Part shown: positions 9,463-18,492 of the stretch, piece after piece
Numbering within the stretch: position 1 is the first letter of the stretch
Layout of the letters: each line of letters begins with the position of its first letter
DNA from: Pseudomonas laurylsulfatiphila
Lineage (GTDB): Bacteria > Pseudomonadota > Gammaproteobacteria > Pseudomonadales > Pseudomonadaceae
Direction: 5' to 3'
Assembly (NCBI RefSeq): GCF_002934665.1
Contig: NZ_NIRS01000004.1
Location: forward strand, 374,501 to 438,500
DNA length: 64,000 nt
Notes under the pieces: generated by a model
The model's input: the letters and a program-made list of their open reading frames with translations, nothing else
Told to the model about the DNA's origin: nothing
The model's database searches: none
Made by a program: the position numbers and the translations under genes

Positions 9463-9987
9463 TCAGCACTCGTTCAGGCCTTCGCGAAAGCGGATCGCCA
9501 ATCCTTTCAGATTCTGGCGCCAGCTCTCCAGCTCCTCCCGACTCAGTTCCTCTGGCTCATCCACTTCATCCAGATTGACAGCCTGAATCAAAGGCTGGGT
9601 CACGTCCCCTTTTGGCTTGTGGGGCGCGCGCGGCGGCTGAAACAACGCAGCATGGGCAGCCAACAACTTGGCCAACCAGGTCTCCGGATTATTGGCCAGC
9701 TCCACCAGCTCGGCCATTTCCGGAATGGCGATGGTTTCCAGCACTTCGCGAGTCAGCAGCAGCTCCGCACGGGGGGCATTGGCCTGCGGCAGGCGATAGA
9801 AGCCGGCGATTTCATGACACAGGCCCAACAGCGCGCCGTACAGGTGAAACAGCGCAGATTCGCGTCCGGCCTGGATAAGCGCCAGCGAATTCATCGCCCG
9901 ACCCTCTTCAGTGCGCGCCAGTGCTTCCAGCGACAAGCCGGCGAAGTAAATCTTCTGATTGGTGCGGGTATAAAGTTCGTGGGCCAT
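9463..9987 (-). CDS. DUF6586-like conserved protein
   Basis: A 174-residue protein from the ATG at 9987 (MAHELYTRTNQ); a start five codons earlier is possible. The N-terminal 100 residues are alpha-helical with the pattern QKIYFAGLSLEALAR and ALFHLYGALLGLCHEIAGFYRLP. The C-terminal third is acidic (DEVDEPEELSREELESW). It has no signal peptide. It matches the pseudomonad family at the PA3009 position; I believe this is DUF6586 but cannot confirm it here. Function is unknown. It is likely cotranscribed with the small gene that starts 94 bases further on. Confidence 0.7.
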   Translation of the reverse strand: MAHELYTRTNQKIYFAGLSLEALARTEEGRAMNSLALIQAGRESALFHLYGALLGLCHEIAGFYRLPQANAPRAELLLTREVLETIAIPEMAELVELANNPETWLAKLLAAHAALFQPPRAPHKPKGDVTQPLIQAVNLDEVDEPEELSREELESWRQNLKGLAIRFREGLNEC

Positions 9988-10032
9988 GACGGCAGCCTCC
10001 ACAACGAAATAATTGCTTCATGCAGGTCCTGT

Positions 10033-10130
10033 GTAGGAGCGAGCCTGCTCGCGATGGACTTGAGAGCAACGCGGGCATCCTGAAAGCCCGCGTTATCGTT
10101 GACGACCATCGCGAGCAAGCTCGCTCCTAC
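10033..10130. repeat. REP doublet with conserved 52-nt spacer, copy 1
   Basis: Two inverted GAGCAAGCTCG/GAGCCTGCTCG-type REP units (10033-10055 and 10108-10130) enclose a 52-base spacer. The spacer is alignable without gaps to those of the doublets at 17228-17325 and 28258-28355, which have exactly the same 98-base total length. Confidence 0.88.
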
Positions 10131-10176
10131 AAGGGTCTTGCGATTCTACGCCTTCGCAGTTCCCATGCGGCCTTTT

Positions 10177-10288
10177 GTAGGAGCGAGCTTGCTCCGGGCG
10201 GCGTTCCGACGATGGGCCTGAGAGCAACGCGGGCATCCTGAAAGCACGCGTCATCGTTGACGACCATCGCGAGCAAGCTCGCTCCTAC
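10177..10288. repeat. Composite REP doublet, partial duplication of the previous one
   Basis: The left unit (10177-10195) is a variant ending in CTCCGGGCGGCGTTCCG. The right half (10211-10289) repeats 10053-10131 with only a few changes, so the spacer and right REP were duplicated. The region lies between the DUF6586-like gene and topA. Confidence 0.85.
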
Positions 10289-10292
10289 AGTT

Positions 10293-12920
10293 TCAAGCCT
10301 TCGCAGCCGGGCGCTTGTCTTCAACCGTCCACTTGCCGCCGTCGTAGAACGCTTTCCAGCCAGTCGGCTTACCGTCAACTTCGGTCTGCACGTACTGTTC
10401 CTTGGTCTTGCGGCTGTAACGAATCACAGCCGGAAGGCCATCGGGATCTTTCTTAGGCGCTTCGCAGAGGAAGTGATACTTCGGATCGATCTCATCCTTG
10501 TGCGGCACGATCTCGATAACCAGCGGAGCACGAGTCTCACGGTTTTTCGGGAACTGGCTGGCCGCCAGGAACAGGCCGGATGCACCGTCGCGCAGGATAT
10601 AGGTGTCGTTGACCTTTTCGCATTTCAGCTCAGGCATCTTCACCGGGTCCATCTTCGGCGGCGCCGCATCACCGCTCTTCAGCAGTTTGCGGGTGTTCTT
10701 GCAGGTCGCGTTGGTGCAGCCGAAGAACTTGCCGAAACGGCCGGTCTTGAGTTGCATCTCGCTGCCGCACTTGTCGCATTCCAGGCTCGGACCTTCATAG
10801 CCCTTGATGCGATAGGTGCCCTCTTCGATTTCGTAGCCGTCGCAATCCGGGTTGTTACCGCAGATGTGCAACTTGCGCTTCTCGTCCAGCAGGTAGGCGT
10901 CCATCGCCGTGCTGCAGATCGGGCAGCGATGCTTGCCGCGCAATACCAGCGACTCCGACTCACCCTCGTCATCCGCGGCGATTTCGTCGCCCGGCACCAG
11001 GTTGACGGTGGCCTTGCAGCGCTCTTTCGGCGGCAGGCTGTAGCCCGAGCAACCGAGGAACACGCCGGTCGACGCGGTGCGAATCTGCATCGGACGACCG
11101 CAGGTCGTGCACGGAATGTCTGTCATCACCGGCTGGTTGGCACGCATGCCGTTTTCCGGGCTTTCGGCTACTTCGAGCTTCTTCTTGAAGTCGCCGTAGA
11201 ACTCGTCGAGCACGTTTTTCCAGTCGCGTTCGCCCTGGGCCACGTCATCGAGATGCTCTTCCATGCCGGCGGTGAAACCGTAGTCCATCAGGTTCGAGAA
11301 GCTCTCGGCCAGACGCTCGGTGACGATGTCGCCCATCTTTTCCGAGTAGAAGCGACGGTTGTGCAACGCCACGTAACCACGGTCCTGGATGGTCGAAATG
11401 ATCGCCGCGTAGGTCGAAGGACGACCGATGCCGCGTTTTTCCATTTCTTTTACCAGACTGGCTTCCGAGTAACGCGCCGGCGGCTTGGTGAAGTGCTGGG
11501 TCGGATCAAGCTTGATCAGCTTCATCGCGTCGCCCTGGGCCATGTCCGGCAGCACATCGTCGTCGCCTGGCTTGGCGATTTGCGGCATGACGCGGGTGTA
11601 ACCGTCGAACTTCAGGATGCGGCCCTTGGCACGCAGTTCGAAGTCGCCAGCGCCCACAGTGACGGTCGTCGACAGGTATTGCGCCGGCAGCATCTGGCAA
11701 GCCAGGAACTGGCGCCAGATCAGCTCGTAGAGGCGCTCAGCGTCACGCTCCATGCCCGACAGCTTGCTTGGCTCGGTGTTGGCGTCGGAGGGACGAATCG
11801 CTTCGTGAGCCTCTTGAGCGCCTTCCTTGCTGCTGTAGACGTTCGGGGTTTCCGGCAGGTACTTCTTGCCGAACTCGCCTTCAATATAAGTACGCGCCAT
11901 CGCCACGGCATCAACCGAGAGGTTGGTCGAGTCGGTACGCATGTAAGTGATGTAGCCGGCTTCGTACAGACGCTGGGCCATCATCATGGTTTTCTTCACC
12001 CCGAAGCCCAGGCGGTTGCTCGCGGCCTGCTGCAGGGTGGAGGTGATGAACGGCGCCGACGGCTTGCTGCTGGTCGGTTTGTCTTCGCGCTTGACGATGC
12101 TGTAGCTGGAAGCCTTGAGCTTCTCCAGCGCGGCCATGGCCTGGGCTTCGTTGAGCGGCTTGAAGGCTTCGCCTTTCTCGCGGGCCACGTCGAAACGCAC
12201 GGTCGCGCCTTTTGCGGTGCCGAGGTCGGCGTGCACTTCCCAGTACTCTTCCGGGTTGAACGCGCGGATTTCACGTTCGCGCTCAACCACCAGCTTCACG
12301 GCAACCGACTGCACGCGACCGGCGGACAAACCGCGAGCGATCTTGGCCCACAGCAGTGGCGAAACCATGTAGCCCACGACACGGTCGAGGAAGCGACGCG
12401 CCTGCTGGGCGTTGACGCGGTCGATATCCAGCTCGCCCGGCTGGGAGAAGGCTTCCTGGATCGCCTTCTTGGTGATTTCGTTGAACACCACGCGCTTGTA
12501 GCGGCTGTCGTCACCACCGATGGCTTCGCGCAGGTGCCAGGCAATGGCTTCCCCCTCGCGATCCAAGTCGGTTGCGAGATAGATGGTGTCAGCATCCTTG
12601 GCGAGCCGGCGCAGCTCTTCGATGACTTTTTCCTTGCCCGGGAGGATCTCGTACTTGGCTTTCCAGCCATGATCCGGATCGACCCCCATGCGCGCGACCA
12701 GCTGCTTGCGCGCTTTTTCTTTAGGCGACAGTGCCGGCGCTTCACCCGCAGCAGCCTTGCCGCGCTTGGCGGCCGGCTCTTTGCTGGCGCTAGCCGAACC
12801 GCTGGTGGGCAGGTCTCGGATATGGCCGATACTCGACTTCACCACGTATTCGTTGCCCAAATACTTGTTGATGGTCTTGGCCTTAGCCGGGGATTCCACA
12901 ATGACCAGCGATTTGCCCAT
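10293..12920 (-). CDS. topA: DNA topoisomerase I
   Basis: An 875-residue type IA topoisomerase. The Toprim domain begins [11 protein letters not shown] with the metal site [13 protein letters not shown]. The cleavage/religation core contains the active-site tyrosine in [13 protein letters not shown] and the motif [12 protein letters not shown]. After about residue 580 come three C-terminal C4 zinc-binding repeats ([24 protein letters not shown] and their partners). It relaxes negative supercoils. A Lys/Ala-rich insertion (about 45-70) lies in the Toprim region, as in other pseudomonads. A good promoter lies 60-90 bases upstream. The C-terminus abuts the REP doublets. Confidence 0.98.
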   Translation of the reverse strand: MGKSLVIVESPAKAKTINKYLGNEYVVKSSIGHIRDLPTSGSASASKEPAAKRGKAAAGEAPALSPKEKARKQLVARMGVDPDHGWKAKYEILPGKEKVIEELRRLAKDADTIYLATDLDREGEAIAWHLREAIGGDDSRYKRVVFNEITKKAIQEAFSQPGELDIDRVNAQQARRFLDRVVGYMVSPLLWAKIARGLSAGRVQSVAVKLVVEREREIRAFNPEEYWEVHADLGTAKGATVRFDVAREKGEAFKPLNEAQAMAALEKLKASSYSIVKREDKPTSSKPSAPFITSTLQQAASNRLGFGVKKTMMMAQRLYEAGYITYMRTDSTNLSVDAVAMARTYIEGEFGKKYLPETPNVYSSKEGAQEAHEAIRPSDANTEPSKLSGMERDAERLYELIWRQFLACQMLPAQYLSTTVTVGAGDFELRAKGRILKFDGYTRVMPQIAKPGDDDVLPDMAQGDAMKLIKLDPTQHFTKPPARYSEASLVKEMEKRGIGRPSTYAAIISTIQDRGYVALHNRRFYSEKMGDIVTERLAESFSNLMDYGFTAGMEEHLDDVAQGERDWKNVLDEFYGDFKKKLEVAESPENGMRANQPVMTDIPCTTCGRPMQIRTASTGVFLGCSGYSLPPKERCKATVNLVPGDEIAADDEGESESLVLRGKHRCPICSTAMDAYLLDEKRKLHICGNNPDCDGYEIEEGTYRIKGYEGPSLECDKCGSEMQLKTGRFGKFFGCTNATCKNTRKLLKSGDAAPPKMDPVKMPELKCEKVNDTYILRDGASGLFLAASQFPKNRETRAPLVIEIVPHKDEIDPKYHFLCEAPKKDPDGLPAVIRYSRKTKEQYVQTEVDGKPTGWKAFYDGGKWTVEDKRPAAKA

Positions 12921-12980
12921 GGATCAGAAAATTCCTGAATTCGAGAAGTGAAAGGCGATTGGCGCCTGACGCGGCACCGC

Positions 12981-13009
12981 TATATATAGTGGCTACAAGG
13001 TGAGGTCAA
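12981..13009 (-). promoter_or_regulatory. topA promoter
   Basis: On the minus strand, -35 TTGACC (13004-13009) and -10 TATATA (12981-12986) are separated by 17 bases, 61 bases before the topA start. The alternating TA tract at the -10 element is easily melted, which fits a supercoiling-sensitive promoter (inference). Confidence 0.62.
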
Positions 13010-13034
13010 GCGCAGGGTATTGCGCGCACTCAGC

Positions 13035-13271
13035 TTATGGCTTGGTAAAAGGGCACTCTTCGGCTTGCACCAAAGCAAAGCGTGGCACCTGTTCGCCGTC
13101 AACTTCGACCGACTCCAGGAACATGCTCAAGGGACGCACCCAAAAGCCGCAATCGCCATACAGGGCTTGATAGAAGACCACTTCCTCTTCGGTTTCCGAA
13201 TGCCGCGCAACACTGAATACGCGGTACAGCGGACCTTTGTAATGTTGGTAGAGCCCTGGTTGTATCGGCAT
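13035..13271 (-). CDS. DUF1653 domain protein
   Basis: A 78-residue protein starting MPIQPGLYQHYKG at the ATG ending at 13271, with a GAGGG ribosome site 8 bases before. A TTG six codons upstream is less likely because it would contain that site. The sequence Gly-x-Tyr-x-His-Tyr-Lys-Gly, then VVFYQALYG and FWVRPLSMF, is the DUF1653 pattern of small cytoplasmic proteins of unknown role. It lies between the fadBA terminator and topA on the same strand and precedes topA, with a separate topA promoter in between. Confidence 0.85.
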   Translation of the reverse strand: MPIQPGLYQHYKGPLYRVFSVARHSETEEEVVFYQALYGDCGFWVRPLSMFLESVEVDGEQVPRFALVQAEECPFTKP

Positions 13272-13320
13272 GCTTTGGCCCTCACTCAATTTTTTTCAAA
13301 ATAAAAACAAAATAAATCCG

Positions 13321-13352
13321 GAAAAACAAAAAACCGGGGCACTTGGCCCCGG
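13321..13352 (-). terminator. fadBA terminator
   Basis: On the minus strand a 7-bp GC stem (CCGGGGC/GCCCCGG at 13334-13352) with a 5-base loop is followed by a TTTTTTG-rich tail, 19 bases after the fadA stop. A classic Rho-independent terminator. Confidence 0.9.
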
Positions 13353-13370
13353 CTTCCATCAACGAAACGC

Positions 13371-14561
<1,191 letters not shown>

Positions 14562-14575
14562 CTAGTTGGGGGCGC

Positions 14576-16723
14576 TTAACCGAAGAAGCTCTGGCCGTTC
14601 TTGGCCATTTCGCGCAGCTTCGCGGTCGGGTGGTACAGCGCGCCCAAATCAGCGTACTGGTCAGCCAGGGCAACGAACTCTGCCACACCGATCGAATCGA
14701 TGTAACGCAGCGCACCGCCACGGAATGGAGGGAAACCAATGCCGTAGACCAGACCCATGTCGGCTTCGGCAGCGGTTTCGACGATGCCGTCTTCCAGGCA
14801 ACGCACGGTTTCCAGGCACAGCGGGATCATCATCCAGTTGATGATGTCTTCGTCAGTGACTTCGCGCTGTTCAAAGACGATTGGCTTGAGCACTTCCAGT
14901 ACCGACGGGTCGGCGACTTTCTTCTGCTTGCCCTTCTTGTCGGTCTCGTAGGCGTAGAAGCCCTTGCCGTTCTTCTGGCCCAGGCGCTTGGCTTCGTAGA
15001 GCACGTCAACGGCCGAGCGACGGTCGTCCTTCATGCGGTCCGGGAAACCTTCAGCCATCACGTCACGGCCGTGGTGGCCGGTGTCGATGCCGACCACGTC
15101 CATCAGGTAGGCCGGGCCCATAGGCCAGCCGAATTTTTCCATGATCTTGTCGATACGGACGAAGTCCACACCAGCGCTGACCAGCTTGGCGAAACCGCCG
15201 AAGTACGGGAACAGTACGCGGTTGACCAGGAAGCCCGGGCAGTCGTTGACGACGATCGGGTTCTTGCCCATTTTCTTGGCGTAGGCAACGGTGGTGGCAA
15301 CAGCCAGCTCGCTGGACTTCTCGCCACGGATCACTTCCACCAGCGGCATCATGTGCACCGGGTTGAAGAAGTGCATGCCGACGAAGTTTTCCGGACGCTT
15401 GAGGGCCTTGGCCAGCAAGGTGATGGAAATGGTCGAGGTGTTGGACGCGAGGATGGTGTCCTCTTTAACCTGGCCTTCAACTTCAGCCAGTACGGCTTGC
15501 TTGACCTTCGGGTTCTCGACGACCGCTTCCACCACCAGGTCCACGTGACCGAAATCACCGTAGGACAAGGTCGGACGGATGCCGTTGAGCACTTCAGCCA
15601 TTTTCGCGGCGGTCATGCGACCTTTTTCAACGCGGCCAACCAGCAGCTTGGCGGCTTCGGCCAGACCCTGCTCGATGCCATGCTCATTGATGTCCTTCAT
15701 CAGGATCGGCGTGCCTTTGGAAGCCGACTGATAGGCGATACCGCCACCCATGATACCGGCACCCAGTACGGCGGCCTGCTTCACGTCCTTGGCGATTTCG
15801 TCGTAGGCCTTGGCCTTTTTCTTCAGTTCCTGGTCATTCAGGAACAGACCGATCAGGCTCTGCGCGGCAGAGGTCTTGGCCAGCTTGACGAAACCTGCGG
15901 CTTCAATTTCCAGGGCCTTGTCGCGACCGAAGTTCGCGGCTTTCTGGATGGTCTTGATCGCTTCAACCGGCGCCGGGTAGTTCGGGCCAGCTTGACCTGC
16001 CACGAAACCTTTGGCGGTTTCGAAAGCCATCATTTGCTCGATGGCGTTCAGCTTCAGCTTTTCCAGCTTCGGCTGGCGCTTGGCCTTGTAGTCGAACTCG
16101 CCGGAGATGGCGCGCTTGATCAGTTCCAGCGCGGCCTCTTGCAGCTTCTCTGGAGCAACCACGGCGTCGACAGCGCCAACTTTCAGCGCGTCTTCAGGAC
16201 GGTTTTCCTTGCCGGCGGCAATCCACTCGATGGCGTTGTCGGCACCGATCAGACGCGGCAGACGAACGGTACCGCCGAAGCCCGGGTAGATGCCCAGCTT
16301 GACTTCCGGCAGGCCGATCTTGGCCTTGGTGGACATGACGCGGTAGTCCGCCGCCAGGCACATTTCCAGACCGCCACCCAGCGCGATGCCATTGATCGCG
16401 GCAACGGTCGGAACGTTGAGGTCTTCGAAATCGCTGAAAATCTTGTTGGCTTCGAGGTTGCCAGCAACAAGCTCTGCATCCGGCAGCTTGAAGTTGTCGA
16501 CAAATTCGGTGATGTCGGCGCCGACGATGAACACGTCCTTGCCACTGCTGACGATCACGCCCTTGATCGAAGCATCTGCCTTGATGGTGTCTACGGCCTG
16601 ACGCAGTTCGTTCAGGGTTAGACGGTTGAACTTGTTGACGGACTCACCCTTGAGGTCGAACTTCAGTTCGACGATGCCACTTTCAAGAGCCTTAACCGTG
16701 ATGGCTTTACCTTCGTAAATCAT
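14576..16723 (-). CDS. fadB: Fatty-acid oxidation complex alpha subunit FadB
   Basis: A 715-residue multifunctional enzyme. The N-terminal crotonase domain (about 1-190) has the oxyanion-hole GADITEFV and [16 protein letters not shown] linker follows, then the L-3-hydroxyacyl-CoA dehydrogenase domain from about 315 with the NAD-binding site [12 protein letters not shown] and the [15 protein letters not shown] motif with its catalytic histidine. The ATG at 16723 is preferred to an adjacent TTG because a GGAGA site lies 7 bases before it. It forms a complex with FadA. A PsrA-like box lies about 165 bases upstream, which suggests release by long-chain acyl-CoA. Confidence 0.98.
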   Translation of the reverse strand: MIYEGKAITVKALESGIVELKFDLKGESVNKFNRLTLNELRQAVDTIKADASIKGVIVSSGKDVFIVGADITEFVDNFKLPDAELVAGNLEANKIFSDFEDLNVPTVAAINGIALGGGLEMCLAADYRVMSTKAKIGLPEVKLGIYPGFGGTVRLPRLIGADNAIEWIAAGKENRPEDALKVGAVDAVVAPEKLQEAALELIKRAISGEFDYKAKRQPKLEKLKLNAIEQMMAFETAKGFVAGQAGPNYPAPVEAIKTIQKAANFGRDKALEIEAAGFVKLAKTSAAQSLIGLFLNDQELKKKAKAYDEIAKDVKQAAVLGAGIMGGGIAYQSASKGTPILMKDINEHGIEQGLAEAAKLLVGRVEKGRMTAAKMAEVLNGIRPTLSYGDFGHVDLVVEAVVENPKVKQAVLAEVEGQVKEDTILASNTSTISITLLAKALKRPENFVGMHFFNPVHMMPLVEVIRGEKSSELAVATTVAYAKKMGKNPIVVNDCPGFLVNRVLFPYFGGFAKLVSAGVDFVRIDKIMEKFGWPMGPAYLMDVVGIDTGHHGRDVMAEGFPDRMKDDRRSAVDVLYEAKRLGQKNGKGFYAYETDKKGKQKKVADPSVLEVLKPIVFEQREVTDEDIINWMMIPLCLETVRCLEDGIVETAAEADMGLVYGIGFPPFRGGALRYIDSIGVAEFVALADQYADLGALYHPTAKLREMAKNGQSFFG

Positions 16724-16854
16724 CAACTGATCTCCACGATATGGAAGCTGAACAGTACACGTCGGACGCAGGCGAATGGCTTGGCAGGGACGCTAATCGT
16801 CAATGCTACGCCCATTCCCCCGGCACACCCGCCAACGCGATAGTCGGGATTCTG

Positions 16855-16867
16855 TAGGAGCGGTCTG
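16855..16867. repeat. Decayed single REP fragment
   Basis: GTAGGAGCGGTCT upstream of fadB matches the outer arm of the REP units found elsewhere in the window, but has no partner and no complete palindrome. Confidence 0.4.
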
Positions 16868-16885
16868 AAATACAAACGCTCAATT

Positions 16886-16899
16886 CATACGCCCGTTTG
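16886..16899. promoter_or_regulatory. Candidate PsrA box upstream of fadBA
   Basis: CATACGCCCGTTTG differs from the palindromic PsrA consensus CAAAC-N4-GTTTG by one base. It lies 163 bases upstream of fadB. PsrA control of fadBA is known in P. aeruginosa; its use at this exact site is an inference. A further CAAAC half-site lies at 16873-16877. Confidence 0.5.
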
Positions 16900-17085
16900 A
16901 TTTGGGTACGTCACCTTCACGGAATTTCCGACAATTGTCAATCGCCCGAAACACGGGTTGAAACGCGACTTTCCGGTCATATCCGTACTGCGAAGACCTT
17001 AAACACGCCGAAGCATGCAGGGTCATTCATAGAATCAATTGTTAGAAAATGCGCCCTAATTCGCTGCAGCCCGCGTTTAACAAGC

Positions 17086-17210
17086 TACGCTGGCGGAACC
17101 AAGGGGAAAATTGTGAACGCTTTAGACGAATGCCCAGCGTAAGATCAGCCAACACCGATTTACCGGCCTGCCTGGCCAACCCGCCCGATGATTTTGTCGG
17201 GCTTTTTATT
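17086..17210 (+). ncRNA. Candidate small RNA between fadB and the next gene
   Basis: A plus-strand terminator at 17183-17210 has no gene before it: fadB upstream is on the other strand. Before it lies a perfect 8-bp inverted repeat (TACGCTGG at 17086-17093, CCAGCGTA at 17134-17141) around a purine-rich 40-base loop (AAGGGGAAAA), then a pyrimidine-rich stretch. CTACGCT at 17085-17091 resembles a sigma-S -10 element, which would start the RNA near 17098 and break the stem; a start further upstream would keep it. Short frames across it have no convincing ribosome site and start. Identity to a named Pseudomonas small RNA is not claimed. Confidence 0.45.
17183..17210 (+). terminator. Orphan plus-strand terminator
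   Basis: A 6-bp stem GCCCGA/TCGGGC with an 8-base loop and a CTTTTTATT tail. It cannot serve fadB (opposite strand, reads away), so it marks an unannotated plus-strand transcript. The minus-strand reading lacks a T-run. Confidence 0.8.
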
Positions 17211-17227
17211 GCGTGCGAAAAACATCT

Positions 17228-17325
17228 GTAGGAGCGAGCCTGCTCGCGATGGACGTCAACGATGGCGCGGGAAGCCTGGCACCCCGCGGCGCTATCAGGT
17301 TCATCGCGAGCAGGCTCGCTCCTAC
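17228..17325. repeat. REP doublet with conserved 52-nt spacer, copy 2
   Basis: Inverted REP units at 17228-17250 and 17303-17325 with a 52-base spacer alignable to those at 10056-10107 (reversed) and 28281-28332. It ends 13 bases before the next minus-strand gene's stop. Confidence 0.88.
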
Positions 17326-17338
17326 AAAGGGACGGGGT

Positions 17339-17776
17339 TCAGGCAAGGGCTTTGAGCGTTGCATCGATGTGCTGCAACACCTCGGCCTCGCCCTTCTCGC
17401 CCCAATACAAGGCGATGATTTGCTTGTCGGCCTCAACCTTGTAGACATTACCCGGCAATTTTTCGAAATGATTGAGCAGCGCCTGATCTTCACAGGTTTC
17501 CTGCCATTGATTGACCCAGACACCCGGTGATTTCTGCCAGTAACTCCAGCACGCCGGCTGACTGCCACGCCGCGGACGATGGTACTGGGCGCACGGGCTC
17601 GGCGGCTCCTGGCTCAGCCAGTGTGGCCATTCCTGGGGCGCCAGCTGCATGGCCAACCCAATGCGCCGGGCCTCCATGCGCAGGGCGATGCGCCCACTCT
17701 GGGCACGCGACGGGCGCAACCATGCCAGTGGGCTGAGTACCACCAGCAGGATTGACACCACTATCCACACCGTCAT
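17339..17776 (-). CDS. Conserved membrane-anchored hypothetical protein
   Basis: A 145-residue protein from the ATG ending at 17776 (MTVWIVVSILLVVLSPLAWL). The first 20 residues form one transmembrane helix and the rest is polar and basic, with two cysteines (QPACWSYW and ETCEDQALL). A probable single-pass inner-membrane protein, matching the conserved hypothetical gene next to fadBA (PA3015 position). Function is unknown. It is divergent from the usp gene, and the 104-base gap must hold both promoters. Confidence 0.7.
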   Translation of the reverse strand: MTVWIVVSILLVVLSPLAWLRPSRAQSGRIALRMEARRIGLAMQLAPQEWPHWLSQEPPSPCAQYHRPRRGSQPACWSYWQKSPGVWVNQWQETCEDQALLNHFEKLPGNVYKVEADKQIIALYWGEKGEAEVLQHIDATLKALA

Positions 17777-17880
17777 ATCTGTACTCCCGATTCTTGATGA
17801 GCCCATTGTGTCACTTTGGAACCAATGCGCCTGAAACCAGCCATACTTACCAATATTGCAATCCTCAGGAGGAGCACCTC

Positions 17881-18321
17881 ATGCCCTACAACCATATTCT
17901 GGTCGCTGTAGATCTGACCGAAGAGTGCGACCCTGTGATCCACCGCGCTCGCGAGCTGTCGGTGAGCAACGGCGCGAAATTGTCACTGGTGCACATTGTC
18001 GAGCCGATGGCGATGGCCTTTGGCGGCGACGTGCCGATGGACCTGTCACAACTGCAACAGCAGCAGTTCGATCAGGCCAAGGAGCGCCTTGACCGGTTGA
18101 TCCTCAAATATCCGGAACTCTCCAGGGAATACAGCCACCTCACCTATGGCCAGCCACGCCAGGAAATCCACCACCTGGCCAAGGAGCAAACCTGCGACCT
18201 GATCGTGGTGGGCAGCCATGGCCGGCACGGCCTGGCACTGCTGCTCGGCTCCACCGCCAATGACGTGCTGCATGGCGCGCCTTGCGATGTGCTTGCGGTG
18301 CGCCTGCAAAACAAATCCTGA
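17881..18321 (+). CDS. Universal stress protein, UspA family
   Basis: A 146-residue single-domain Usp. A strong AGGAGG site 8 bases upstream fixes the start at MPYNHILVAVDL. The ATP-binding signature G-x2-G-x9-G-(S/T) is present as VVGSHGRHGLALLLGSTANDVLHGAPCDVLAV near the end (given only as its span), so this is probably an ATP-binding type. These cytoplasmic dimers are induced in stress, stationary phase or low oxygen; the specific role is unknown. It is followed by a REP doublet and a shared bidirectional terminator. Confidence 0.93.
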   Translation: MPYNHILVAVDLTEECDPVIHRARELSVSNGAKLSLVHIVEPMAMAFGGDVPMDLSQLQQQQFDQAKERLDRLILKYPELSREYSHLTYGQPRQEIHHLAKEQTCDLIVVGSHGRHGLALLLGSTANDVLHGAPCDVLAVRLQNKS

Positions 18322-18336
18322 TACACAAACCCCTGT

Positions 18337-18420
18337 GTAGGAGCTGCCGCAGGCTGCGATCTTTTGATCTTGTTCTTAAAAATCAAAGTCAAAAGATCGC
18401 AGCCTGCGGCAGCTCCTACA
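18337..18420. repeat. REP doublet (GCTGCCGCAGGCTGCGATC type)
   Basis: Two inverted copies of GTAGGAGCTGCCGCAGGCTG plus CGATCTTTTG, separated by a short AT-rich spacer. It lies between usp and the terminator shared with uup. It belongs to a second REP class, distinct from the GAGCAAGCTCG class. Confidence 0.9.
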
Positions 18421-18440
18421 AGGGGATTGCGTTTCATATG

Positions 18441-18482
18441 AAAAGCCCGGCGTTCACGTGTGTGAAGCCGGGCTTTTTTATT
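18441..18482. terminator. Bidirectional terminator between usp and uup
   Basis: A 9-bp stem AAGCCCGGC/GCCGGGCTT (18443-18451, 18467-18475) with a further internal TTCAC/GTGAA pairing, a T-run on the plus strand and A-run before it, so it can end both the usp and the uup transcripts. Confidence 0.85.
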
Positions 18483-18492
18483 GCAGGTTCAA

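Noticed and set aside
10033-10288. CRISPR array
   Set aside because: The repeats here are inverted REP units with few copies, not regularly spaced direct repeats with unique spacers, and no cas genes are seen.
10257-12938. Long plus-strand open frame opposite topA (893 codons)
   Set aside because: It is the antisense shadow of topA, whose motifs are complete; GC-rich third positions keep the opposite strand open. No ribosome site or known protein pattern was seen.
14630-16621. Long plus-strand open frame opposite fadB
   Set aside because: Antisense shadow of the fadB gene, without domain motifs.
16897-17142. 81-codon plus-strand reading frame across the candidate small RNA
   Set aside because: No ribosome site, irregular residue use, and it ends before the terminator; considered non-coding.
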